A DNA stretch of 6,954 nucleotides. It comes from Planctomycetota bacterium (GTDB lineage Bacteria > Planctomycetota > Planctomycetia > Pirellulales > Lacipirellulaceae). Both the position numbers and the translations under genes were made by a program. The stretch lies in assembly GCA_013151315.1 (NCBI GenBank), contig JAADIN010000187.1, positions 1 through 6,954 of the forward strand. The letters are read 5' to 3'. The number at the start of each line of letters is the position of its first letter. Within the stretch, counting starts at the first letter, position 1. Below, one piece after another: positions 1-6,001 of this stretch. Below the pieces are notes generated by a model that saw nothing but the letters and a program-made list of their open reading frames with translations, had not been told where the DNA came from and did no database searches.

Positions 1-203
1 ATGTGCCGATGCAAGCTGACCGAGAGAAACTGCGTCAGCACATAGATCCGCTTGATCCCGCTGTTGATGCAATTGGAGAGCGGTATATCGATCAGCCGAT
101 ACTTGCCCGCCAACGGCACAGCCGGTTTCGATCGATATTTTGTTAGCGGCATCAACCGCGAACCTTGGCCTCCGCCGAGAACGACTGCTACGACATTGTG
201 CAT
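1..203 (-). CDS. glgC: Glucose-1-phosphate adenylyltransferase, N-terminal part (runs off left edge)
   Basis: ADP-glucose pyrophosphorylase makes ADP-glucose from ATP and glucose 1-phosphate, the committed step of bacterial glycogen synthesis in the cytoplasm. Reading leftward from the ATG at 203-201 gives 67 codons with the nucleotidyltransferase signature: the loop GGGQGSRL (residues 10-17), then PLTKYRSKPAVPLAGKYR (19-36; K26 in the SKP motif) and LIDIPLSNCINSG (37-49), ending in VLTQFLSVSLHRH. The loop and the K-Y-R-S-K-P-A-V-P run separate GlgC from the related RmlA and GalU sugar nucleotidyltransferases. The start lies 5 bases after the leuS stop. AAAGGG at 217-212, inside the last leuS codons, is a reasonable ribosome binding site 8 bases before the ATG, so the two genes are probably co-transcribed. 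Typical GlgC is about 400-430 residues, so most of the gene lies outside the window. Confidence 0.93.
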   Translation of the reverse strand, partial: MHNVVAVVLGGGQGSRLMPLTKYRSKPAVPLAGKYRLIDIPLSNCINSGIKRIYVLTQFLSVSLHRH

Positions 204-208
204 GGGAA

Positions 209-2761
209 TCACCCTTTCACGACAAAATTGACCATCCGACCAGGTACGACAATCGTTTTCACCAGCTCTTTGCCGTCCAACAATTCGATAATCCGCGTGT
301 CGGCACGAGCCAGTGCTTCGATCGTGGCTTGGTCGGCATCGGCTGGCACTCGGATCTTCGCCCGAACTTTGCCCTTAATCTGTACCGGAATTTCAATTTC
401 TGCTTCGACAAGCATTGCCTCATCATAGGCGGGCCAGGGCTCGTAGGCTAGAGTTTTCTTGTGACCCAAGGCTTCCCAAAGCTCCTCCGCAATATGCGGA
501 GCAAAAGGCGACAACAGCAGGACGAACTGCTCCATTGCCGCTCGTGGCCGACCTGTCTGCTTCGTATAAAAATTCGTAAATTCCATCATCCGGGCGATCG
601 CCGTGTTCAGTGACAGCTTGGCAATGTCCTCGGTCACGGCCTTGATGGTTTTGTGGAGTACCCGATTTTGCTCCTCGGTCGGCTTTTCCTCGGTCACGGC
701 TGGGTTCAGGCTGATTTGCTCGGACTTGTCGTCGAGGATCATCCGCCAGACGCGATTGAGAAAGCCGAAGACGCCGTTTACGCCTTCCATGTTCCAAGGC
801 TTGGTCTGTTCGAGCGGGCCCATGAACATTTCGTAGAGTCGTAGCGAATCGGCCCCGTATTCTTTCACGACCTCGTCGGGATTGACGACGTTGCCGCGAC
901 TCTTCGACATTTTTTCGTTATTGCTGCCAAGAATCATTCCTTGATTGACGAGTTTTTGAAATGGCTCGGGCGTACTGATCACTCCGCGGTCGAAGAGCAC
1001 CTTGTGCCAGAACCGGGCGTACAGCAAATGCAAGACTGCATGTTCGGCACCGCCGATATAGAGATCGACCGGCATCCAGGCTTTCTCAATCTCAGGATCG
1101 ACAATCGCTTGCGTATTCGCGGGATCCAAAAACCGCAAGTAGTACCAGCACGAGCCGGCCCACTGCGGCATGTTGGTTTCGCGTTGGTAGCGCACGCCAT
1201 CGATGGTCGGATAGAGCCACTCGTCGGGTGCTTTGTCGAGCGGCGGCTCGGGGCGACCGTGGGGTTTGAAGTCGTCGAGGTGCGGCAAGTCGACCGGCAA
1301 CTGATCTTCGGGAACTGCGCGGACGGCTCCCGTTTTGTTTCCGTCGGCGTCCAATTCGTGCAAGATCGGAAAAGGCTCGCCCCAAAAGCGCTGGCGCGAA
1401 AACAACCAATCACGCAGCTTATAATTGACCGCCTCACGCCCACAGCCGCGATCTGACAGATCGCCGGTGATTTTCCGCTTGAACTCACCGGTGGAAAGAC
1501 CGTCGTATTCGCCCGAGTTGATGGCAACGCCTTCGCCGGTAAAACACTCGCTTGCGTCTTCACCGTTGGCAGGAGCAACCACAGGAATAATTTCAATATG
1601 AAACTGTTTGGCAAACTCGAAATCCCGCTCGTCGTGCGCTGGGACCGCCATGATCGCGCCAGTGCCGTAGCTGATGAGCACGTAATCAGCGATCCAAATC
1701 GGAATCGGCTTGCCGTTTACGGGATTGGTTGCGTAGGAGCCCGTGAAAACGCCCGTCTTTTCTTTGGCAAGTTCGGTGCGGTCGAGATCGCTCTTTGCCG
1801 CTGCCTTGTCGCAGTAGGTTTTTACTGTGGCGGTGTTCTCGGCGATGGTGAGCTGCTCGACCAGCGGGTGCTCGGGAGCGATAACCATGTAGGTTGCGCC
1901 AAAAAGGGTATCGGGCCGCGTCGTATAAACGCAGAGCACTTCCTCCCCAACAGCAAAATCAACCTCCGCCCCGGTACTCCGCCCAATCCAATTGCGTTGC
2001 AGCGCCTTCACGCCTTCGGACCAATCCAGCCCTTCGAGATCTTTTTCTAATCGATCGGCGTAGGCCGTGATACGCAGCATCCATTGTAGCAGAGGGCGGC
2101 GCTCGACAGGATGTCCGCCGCGTTCGCTTTTTCCGTCAATGACTTCTTCATTCGCCAGTACCGTTCCGAGCGCTGGGCACCAATTGACGGGTGCGTGTTT
2201 CCGGTAAGCCAAGCGGTGGTCGTCCTGGTACTCGCGGACTGCGTCGTTGCCGACGGCGCTAACCTCGTTGGGAATTGGCAATTCGCAGATCGGTCGGCCT
2301 TTTTGCTGCTCCTTGTCGAACCAGGTGTCGTACAACTGCAAAAAGATCCACTGAGTCCAACGAAAATATTCGACATCGGTCGTTGCCACTTCGCGCGACC
2401 AATCGTAGCTAAAACCCAACATCTTCATCTGGCGACGAAAAGTGTTGATATTTTGCTCGGTCTGCACCCGAGGATGTTCGCCCGTTTTGATTGCATGTTC
2501 TTCCGCAGGCAGACCAAAGGAATCGAAACCCATGGGGTGGAGTACCGATTTGCCCTGCATCCGCGCAGCCCGGCAAACAATGTCGGTAGCCGTGTAGCCC
2601 TCAGGATGGCCCACGTGCAGCCCGTCGCCGCTGGGATACGGAAACATGTCGAGCACATACATTTTTTCGCCGACCGGCAACCGGGGCGTGGCGAACGTAT
2701 GATGCTCGTCCCAAAAGGCTTGCCACTTGGTTTCAACGGGTGCGGGATTGTAGCGAGGCAT
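209..2761 (-). CDS. leuS: Leucyl-tRNA synthetase, complete (850 aa)
   Basis: Class Ia synthetase that charges tRNA-Leu and edits mischarged products. All expected parts are in order. The HIGH motif appears as HVGH at 49-52 within PYPSGDGLHVGHPEGY. The CP1 editing domain covers roughly 220-420, with the threonine-rich TTRPDTLFGAT (280-290) and GTGAIMAVPAHDERD (366-380; D380 should match the editing Asp345 of E. coli). Then come RDWLFSRQRFWGEP, WAGSCWYYLRFLDP and KMSKS (617-621), an anticodon-binding helical domain, and a C-terminal domain ending PGRMVNFVVKG. The knuckle after NWCPALGTVLANEEVIDG reads KSERGGHPVERR, without the Cys pairs of the E. coli zinc domain; I recall the same form in Bacteroidota and Planctomycetota enzymes. 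A charged insertion (about 150-185) precedes it. The length is normal and no frame break is visible. The ATG at 2761 is the natural start (MPRYNP...), but it has no obvious Shine-Dalgarno. It is divergent from hom and followed closely by glgC. Confidence 0.97.
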   Translation of the reverse strand: MPRYNPAPVETKWQAFWDEHHTFATPRLPVGEKMYVLDMFPYPSGDGLHVGHPEGYTATDIVCRAARMQGKSVLHPMGFDSFGLPAEEHAIKTGEHPRVQTEQNINTFRRQMKMLGFSYDWSREVATTDVEYFRWTQWIFLQLYDTWFDKEQQKGRPICELPIPNEVSAVGNDAVREYQDDHRLAYRKHAPVNWCPALGTVLANEEVIDGKSERGGHPVERRPLLQWMLRITAYADRLEKDLEGLDWSEGVKALQRNWIGRSTGAEVDFAVGEEVLCVYTTRPDTLFGATYMVIAPEHPLVEQLTIAENTATVKTYCDKAAAKSDLDRTELAKEKTGVFTGSYATNPVNGKPIPIWIADYVLISYGTGAIMAVPAHDERDFEFAKQFHIEIIPVVAPANGEDASECFTGEGVAINSGEYDGLSTGEFKRKITGDLSDRGCGREAVNYKLRDWLFSRQRFWGEPFPILHELDADGNKTGAVRAVPEDQLPVDLPHLDDFKPHGRPEPPLDKAPDEWLYPTIDGVRYQRETNMPQWAGSCWYYLRFLDPANTQAIVDPEIEKAWMPVDLYIGGAEHAVLHLLYARFWHKVLFDRGVISTPEPFQKLVNQGMILGSNNEKMSKSRGNVVNPDEVVKEYGADSLRLYEMFMGPLEQTKPWNMEGVNGVFGFLNRVWRMILDDKSEQISLNPAVTEEKPTEEQNRVLHKTIKAVTEDIAKLSLNTAIARMMEFTNFYTKQTGRPRAAMEQFVLLLSPFAPHIAEELWEALGHKKTLAYEPWPAYDEAMLVEAEIEIPVQIKGKVRAKIRVPADADQATIEALARADTRIIELLDGKELVKTIVVPGRMVNFVVKG

Positions 2762-2771
2762 AGAGGGAAGT

Positions 2772-2799
2772 CGGAATGCGGAATTCGGATTGCGGAATG
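2772..2799. repeat. Four tandem 7-bp units (CGGAATK type) upstream of leuS
   Basis: Four head-to-tail heptamers: CGGAATG (2772-2778), CGGAATT (2779-2785), CGGATTG (2786-2792) and CGGAATG (2793-2799). They sit 10 bases upstream of the leuS start, within its 5' leader. The array is exact in period and differs by at most two substitutions per unit. No function is visible. It may be a microsatellite-like insertion of the kind common at gene borders in such genomes. Confidence 0.75.
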
Positions 2800-2845
2800 A
2801 AAAACTAGGTGCGAGCCGTGTCGTGCTCGACCACGGAAACCGTTG

Positions 2846-2874
2846 ATTCTACAGCCCCTAAGGCCCGGCGCAAA
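2846..2874 (-). promoter_or_regulatory. Possible leuS promoter (weak)
   Basis: Read on the minus strand, TTTGCG (2874-2869) and TAGAAT (2851-2846) are separated by 17 bases. The -10 box is good and the -35 box poor. It lies about 85 bases upstream of the leuS start, on the right strand, but one such match in a 200-bp region is weak evidence. Confidence 0.2.
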
Positions 2875-2886
2875 CCACGTTGCCCG

Positions 2887-2916
2887 TTGACTTTACTGCC
2901 TTCCACCAATTACGAT
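2887..2916 (+). promoter_or_regulatory. Candidate sigma-70-type promoter for hom
   Basis: TTGACT (2887-2892) and TACGAT (2911-2916) are 18 bases apart, close to the TTGACA/TATAAT consensus. Transcription would begin near 2923, giving a leader of about 40 bases before the hom ATG at 2965. No attenuator, leader peptide or riboswitch-like fold was recognised in that short leader. Confidence 0.4.
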
Positions 2917-2964
2917 GGCCAGTTTGTCTGCTGCCCCTGATGTTGCCGCTTGTGTGAGAAGACC

Positions 2965-4191
2965 ATGGAAAAGACCAAAGTAGCCATCATCGGGTTGGGG
3001 ACCGTCGGTTCGGGCGTCGCCCGGCTTCTACTCGATTTCGGCGACCGCACTGCCCGACATGCTGGCCGGACACTGTGGCTCGAAAAAGTCGTCGTCCGAG
3101 ACCTCAAGCGGGCCCGCGACTGCGATTTGCCCGAGGGGGTGCTCACCGACCAATTGGCCGACGTGATCGATGATCCCGAGATCAAGGTCGTCGCCCAGCT
3201 GATCGGCGGACTCGAGCCGGCGCGGACCATCATGCTCCAGTTGCTCGAAAGCGGCAAAGATGTCGTCACAGCCAACAAAGCCCTCGTCGCCGTGCATGGG
3301 CCCGAGATTTTCGATCGGGCTCGGGAATTGGGCCGCAGCGTTGCCTTCGAAGCCTCGGTCGCCGGAGGCATCCCGATTATCGCCAACATTGGCCAGTGCC
3401 TCTCGGCCAACCAAATACAGACGCTGCACGGCATCCTCAATGGCACGAGCAATTTTATTCTTAGCAAAATGCACGAAGATGGTGCCGCCTACGACGAAGT
3501 GGTGGCCGAAGCCCAGCGGCTTGGCTACGCCGAAGCCGACCCGGCCATGGACGTCGACGGAACCGATGCCGCCCAGAAGTTGGCCATCCTCGCCCATCTC
3601 GGTTTTGGAGCTCGGGTCGATTGGGACGACATCCCGCGAACCGGGATCGACACGCTCGACCTTGCCGACGTTCGCTATGCCCAGAAAATGGGTTACCGAA
3701 TCAAATTGCTCGCCGTGGCGCAACTCGTCGATGAGGGCATCGAGCTGCATGTTTCGCCGACATTAGTAAAAGCGGGCCGACCGCTCGCCGAGGTGGGCGG
3801 ACCTTTTAATGCGATTCGCGTCGAAGCCGATGCCGTTGGGCAGTTACTGTTCTACGGACCAGGAGCAGGGCAGATGCCGACCGCTTCGGCGGTGGTTGCC
3901 GACATGATCGACACGGCCGTCGGCCGCACCGCAATTACTTTCCGCACATTAGAGCTGTGGTCGAATCGCCAGGCGCGTGTCGGGCCAGCCGACTACGCCC
4001 ATGCTCGCGGCCGGTTTTACTTGCGCGCAACGGTCGACGACAGCCCTGGCGTACTTGCGCAGATTACCAAGGCGCTGGGCGAACAGGAAATTTCAATCGC
4101 CTCGGTCTTGCAGCACGAGCCGGAAAGCGAAGGCCAGCCTGTTCAACTCGTGATTATGACCCATGAAACAACCGCTGGCGCTATGATGTGA
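2965..4191 (+). CDS. hom: Homoserine dehydrogenase, C-terminal end lost to a frameshift
   Basis: NAD(P)H-dependent reduction of aspartate semialdehyde to homoserine, the branch to threonine and methionine. The reading frame from ATG 2965 gives 408 residues. The Rossmann fold starts with KVAIIGLGTVGSG (GxGxxG at 10-15). VVTANKALVAVHG (100-112) and the signature region EASVAGGIPII...HGILNGTSNFIL (129-166) follow, then GYAEADPAMDVDGTDAAQK (187-205; D201 and K205 match the catalytic Asp/Lys pair of yeast enzyme, Asp219/Lys223). A C-terminal ACT domain begins near 350 (FYLRATVDDSPGVLAQITKAL), the usual site of threonine feedback. The family is normally about 425-440 residues, and here TGA at 4189-4191 cuts the last strand short; the missing tail is readable in another frame (separate entry). 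A TTG at 2950 would add five residues but is unlikely, because the conserved fold begins right after ATG 2965. The site GAGAAG (2956-2961) is a weak Shine-Dalgarno. Confidence 0.93.
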   Translation: MEKTKVAIIGLGTVGSGVARLLLDFGDRTARHAGRTLWLEKVVVRDLKRARDCDLPEGVLTDQLADVIDDPEIKVVAQLIGGLEPARTIMLQLLESGKDVVTANKALVAVHGPEIFDRARELGRSVAFEASVAGGIPIIANIGQCLSANQIQTLHGILNGTSNFILSKMHEDGAAYDEVVAEAQRLGYAEADPAMDVDGTDAAQKLAILAHLGFGARVDWDDIPRTGIDTLDLADVRYAQKMGYRIKLLAVAQLVDEGIELHVSPTLVKAGRPLAEVGGPFNAIRVEADAVGQLLFYGPGAGQMPTASAVVADMIDTAVGRTAITFRTLELWSNRQARVGPADYAHARGRFYLRATVDDSPGVLAQITKALGEQEISIASVLQHEPESEGQPVQLVIMTHETTAGAMM

Positions 4192-4252
4192 CAAAATGTC
4201 GAAACTAAAATGCGTGCAGGCCGAGCCGGTGCGCATGTGGGTTCGGGAGTAA
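4190..4252 (+). pseudogene. Out-of-frame C-terminal tail of hom
   Basis: Codons from GAC 4190 to the stop TAA 4250-4252, in the +1 frame relative to hom, read DKMSKLKCVQAEPVRMWVRE. This is the usual ending of homoserine dehydrogenases of this type, where a last ACT-domain helix and strand close with V-R-M-x-V-R. The two halves join at ...HETTAGAMM / DKMSKL..., so the break lies at about 4183-4191. Compared with remembered family members the junction is short by about two residues. A small deletion (for example 5 bases) therefore fits a little better than a single inserted base. Either the gene is mutated or the sequence has an indel error. Confidence 0.75.
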
Positions 4253-4268
4253 CTGCGATTCAAAGAAT

Positions 4269-4303
4269 TGAACCACAACGGAACGACGGAAACGACGAAA
4301 GAG
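4269..4303 (+). repeat. Left arm of outer inverted repeat around the broken GxxExxY cassette
   Basis: Low-complexity arm beginning TGAACCACAACGGAACGACG and continuing AAACGACGAAAGAG. It pairs with the arm at 4646-4680. Aligned with one gap, about 29 of 36 columns agree, including identical TGAACCAC ends. It starts 16 bases after the displaced hom stop. Confidence 0.7.
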
Positions 4304-4339
4304 AATTTTGTGTGTATGATCCAATCCCAGAAGATGTTC

Positions 4340-4347
4340 AAATTAAC
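4340..4347. repeat. Left 8-bp direct repeat AAATTAAC
   Basis: Exact copy of 4562-4569, directly abutting the left end of the palindromic element. It is consistent with a target-site duplication. The preceding C makes a 9-base match if the last base of the element is counted. Confidence 0.55.
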
Positions 4348-4561
4348 GTAATACTTCAGCTATCTGAAGTATCCAAGACAGGGAAAGCACCACGGAGGGC
4401 ACAGAGCAACGAAACAGGGAACCACGAAAAAAACGAATGACACGAAAGTTTTTTCGACTCTTTCGTTTCTTTCGTGGTTGAAAAGTGAGTTGATTTCTCC
4501 GTGTCCTTCGTGCCTCCGTGGTAAATTTTTTTTGAATTGCTTCAGATGCCTGAAGTGTTAC
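4348..4561. mobile_element. 214-bp MITE-like palindromic element
   Basis: The left end starts GTAATACTTCAG and the right end, read inward, GTAACACTTCAG. Both continue after two or three differing bases into ATCTGAAG. Each terminus is itself a small hairpin: 9-bp stem at 4351-4372 with loop CTAT, and CTTCAG/CTGAAG at 4540-4555. Further inward the arms keep matching in blocks: ACCACGGAGG (from 4389, and 4512-4521 reversed), ACCACGAAA (4422-4430, and the reverse at about 4473-4481), and ACGAA words meeting at a centre near 4450-4460. There is no open reading frame for a transposase. Flanking 8-bp direct repeats AAATTAAC support insertion as a unit. Alternatively it could be two nested low-complexity repeats that only resemble a transposon. 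Confidence 0.55.
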
Positions 4562-4569
4562 AAATTAAC
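4562..4569. repeat. Right 8-bp direct repeat AAATTAAC
   Basis: Second copy of the possible target-site duplication. It is also the first codons (K-L-T) of the surviving C-terminal GxxExxY fragment, which suggests that this was the original target sequence. Confidence 0.55.
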
Positions 4570-4645
4570 AAAAAATCGTCTTGGACTATTGATCAATTTC
4601 AACGTAACCCTACTCAAAGACGGCATCAAGCGAGTTGTCAGATAG

Positions 4646-4680
4646 CCTTTTTCGTCGTTCCTTGGTTCCGTCGTGGTTCA
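4646..4680 (-). repeat. Right arm of outer inverted repeat around the broken GxxExxY cassette
   Basis: Read on the minus strand it begins TGAACCACGACGGAACCAAG and ends GAACGACGAAAAAGG, the partner of 4269-4303. It starts on the base after the TAG of the GxxExxY fragment, so the repeat pair tightly brackets the former gene. Confidence 0.7.
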
Positions 4681-4712
4681 TTTCTTTTGCCCTCACAATA
4701 CCTCCCTAGACA

Positions 4713-5963
4713 ATGAAATACGCAATCATCATCCCCGACGGTGCCGCCGACGAGCCGCAAGACGAACTCAATGGCCGCACCCCGATCGAAGCTGCCCACA
4801 CGCCGGCGATGGATGCCCTGGCATCCGCGGGCGTCGTGGCACGCGCATGCCACACCCCCGCGTCGTTGCCTGCCGGTTCGGAAGTCGGCAACATGAGCCT
4901 GCTGGGCTACGACCCGTTGGCCAATTTCACCGGCCGCGCGCCGATCGAAGCCGCAGCCCAAGGCATCGAGCTTGCCCCTGAAGATTGGGCCATTCGCTGC
5001 AATCTCGTCACGGTCGAAGACCAAACGATGCGTGACTTCACAGCCGACCATATTTCGACCGAAGAAGCGACCGAGCTTCTCACCGCAGCTCAAGAAGAGC
5101 TCGGCGGCGAGGGTTTGGAGTTTGTGCCGGGCGTCAGCTACCGCAATCTTCTGCTCTGGCGCGGCAGCCAGCGCGAGGCCCCGTTTACGATGGACCTGCG
5201 AGCCACGCCGCCGCACGATCTTACCGACCAGTCGGTGCTCGACGATTTTCCACGTGGCCCGGGCTGCAAGGTGCTTAACGACCTCATGACGGCCACGATC
5301 AAGCTTTTCGCCGACCATCCGGTGAACAAAAAACGAATTGCCGAAGGAAAACTGCCGGCCACGAACGTCTGGCTCTGGGGCATCGGCCGAGCGCCCAAAT
5401 TACAGCCGTTCGCCGAAGCCTATGGCCCGCGCGGCGCGATGATTACCGCCGTCGATCTGCTCCGCGGCATGGCGTCGCTCGTAGGTTGGCCGTGCATCGA
5501 AGTCCCCGGTGCAACCGGCTATACCGACACCGACTACGCCGCCAAGGGCCGCTATGCGATCGAAGCCCTGAACAGCACTCAGAACCCAGTGGACCTCATT
5601 TGTGTCCACGTCGAAGCCCCCGACGAAGCCTCGCACGAAGGCGACTGCGCCGCCAAAGTAAAAGCGATCGAAGAAATTGACCGTCATGTCGTCGCTCCCT
5701 TGGCCGAGTCGCTGCAAAGCGGCGGCGACTGGCGAATGATGATCAGCCCCGACCACCCCACGTTCCTCAGCACCAAGACCCACACCCATGGCCATGTGCC
5801 GGTAATCCTCGCTGGTACAGGCATCGAAGCCGACGAGTTCACCAGCTATGGCGATACGAATGCAGCAAACTCCAACTTGGCGTTCAGCGAAGGCTGGCAG
5901 GCGATGAAGTGGTTTATCGGAAAAGAAAGTAAAGGACGCCAAGAGCGCCAAGGTGAATTGTAA
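4713..5963 (+). CDS. ApgM-type phosphotransferase, probable homoserine kinase of the threonine pathway
   Basis: A 416-residue member of the alkaline phosphatase superfamily, related to archaeal cofactor-independent phosphoglycerate mutase ApgM and to the bacterial branch named 'proposed homoserine kinase' (TIGR02535). The metal site looks complete by comparison with iPGM: D9 in IIPDGAADEP, the nucleophile Ser56 in PAGSEVGNMSLLGYDP, D304 and H308 in HVEAPDEASHEGD, D347/H348 in SPDHPTF, and H359 in THTHGHVP. Its place between hom and lysC on the same strand, with no GHMP-type thrB in view, favours homoserine kinase over a glycolytic mutase; this is inference from context. The ATG at 4713 gives the family's MKYAIIIPDG start, but no Shine-Dalgarno precedes it. 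Family homology seems to end near FSEGWQAMKWFIGK (about 390-403). The last residues, GRQERQGEL, are encoded by the CGCCAAGAG repeat arm, so the natural C-terminus was probably changed by that repeat. Confidence 0.87.
   Translation: MKYAIIIPDGAADEPQDELNGRTPIEAAHTPAMDALASAGVVARACHTPASLPAGSEVGNMSLLGYDPLANFTGRAPIEAAAQGIELAPEDWAIRCNLVTVEDQTMRDFTADHISTEEATELLTAAQEELGGEGLEFVPGVSYRNLLLWRGSQREAPFTMDLRATPPHDLTDQSVLDDFPRGPGCKVLNDLMTATIKLFADHPVNKKRIAEGKLPATNVWLWGIGRAPKLQPFAEAYGPRGAMITAVDLLRGMASLVGWPCIEVPGATGYTDTDYAAKGRYAIEALNSTQNPVDLICVHVEAPDEASHEGDCAAKVKAIEEIDRHVVAPLAESLQSGGDWRMMISPDHPTFLSTKTHTHGHVPVILAGTGIEADEFTSYGDTNAANSNLAFSEGWQAMKWFIGKESKGRQERQGEL
5937..5954 (+). repeat. Left arm of inverted repeat around the intact GxxExxY gene (two 9-mers)
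   Basis: Two tandem 9-mers, CGCCAAGAG and CGCCAAGGT. Bases 5937-5953 are a perfect 17-bp inverted copy of 6355-6371. The arm lies inside the 3' end of the preceding apgM-type gene and supplies its last codons. Confidence 0.8.
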
Positions 5964-5968
5964 AGGAG
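5962..5968 (+). promoter_or_regulatory. Shine-Dalgarno-like AAAGGAG without a start codon at normal distance
   Basis: This is the best ribosome binding site match in the neighbourhood, but no ATG, GTG or TTG in the GxxExxY frame follows within 15 bases. The in-frame codon at the ideal distance is CAG (5975-5977). The first usable in-frame start is GTG 6002, 33 bases further on. The site may be a relic of a lost start codon. Confidence 0.35.
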
Positions 5969-6001
5969 CCTTCCCAGCAAGTCGATAAACTTGCGAATCA
6001 A

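Larger units (their letters stand above)
4303..4645 (+). pseudogene. Remnant of a GxxExxY-family gene, interrupted and missing its middle
   Basis: Only the two ends survive. At 4303-4347, in the frame of GAA 4303, the reading EFCVYDPIPEDVQIN resembles the start of GxxExxY proteins (x-YDPIPE-x-V...). At 4562-4645, in a different frame, KLTKNRLGLLINFNV followed by TLLKDGIKRVVR and a TAG stop is the unmistakable C-terminus of the family. The central part, which would carry the GxxExxY motif itself and the D/ExK nuclease-like residues (about 85 residues), is absent. In its place is the palindromic element at 4348-4561. The C-terminal part is clearly diverged from the matching part of the intact copy at 6002-6352 (shared LGLLINFNV and GIKR core), so the two are not a recent duplication. 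Confidence 0.8.

Noticed and set aside
508..560. LeuRS zinc knuckle without cysteines (protein residues about 208-222) as a sign of a defective enzyme
   Set aside because: I recall the same S-E-R-G-G-x-P-V form in LeuRS of Bacteroidota and Planctomycetota, and the rest of the protein is complete, so this looks like a lineage trait. The coordinates given are only a placeholder within leuS; the codons lie near 2095-2140.
941..1456. Long plus-strand open frames opposite leuS (also 1598-2050 and 2111-2800)
   Set aside because: No recognisable motif, no ribosome site, and they lie fully antisense to a clear leuS. They are shadows expected in GC-rich DNA.
2950..2964. TTG 2950 as the start of hom
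   Set aside because: It would add MCEKT before the standard MEKTKVAIIG start. ATG 2965 sits directly at the conserved fold and follows the purine-rich GAGAAG.
3028..3750. Minus-strand frames opposite hom (3028-3750) and opposite the apgM-type gene (4638-5318, 5400-6074)
   Set aside because: Their sequences mirror the codon pattern of the real genes and show no domain of their own; 5400-6074 also crosses the repeat and the start of the GxxExxY gene.
4180..4192. Programmed +1 frameshift in hom at ATG-TGA-C, as in prfB
   Set aside because: The TGA-C context fits, but there is no internal Shine-Dalgarno-like stimulator and the P-site codon ATG would re-pair poorly on TGT. Mutation or an indel error is simpler.
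4351..4372. 9-bp hairpin (stem ATACTTCAG, loop CTAT) as an intrinsic terminator for hom
   Set aside because: No run of T follows the stem on either strand, and the same motif recurs inverted at 4540-4555 as the other end of the palindromic element.
4210..4440. 76-codon plus-strand frame starting MRAGRAG as a small gene
   Set aside because: It joins the out-of-frame hom tail, the inverted repeat, the GxxExxY N-terminal remnant and the palindrome. Only the stretch around 4303-4347 resembles a protein family.
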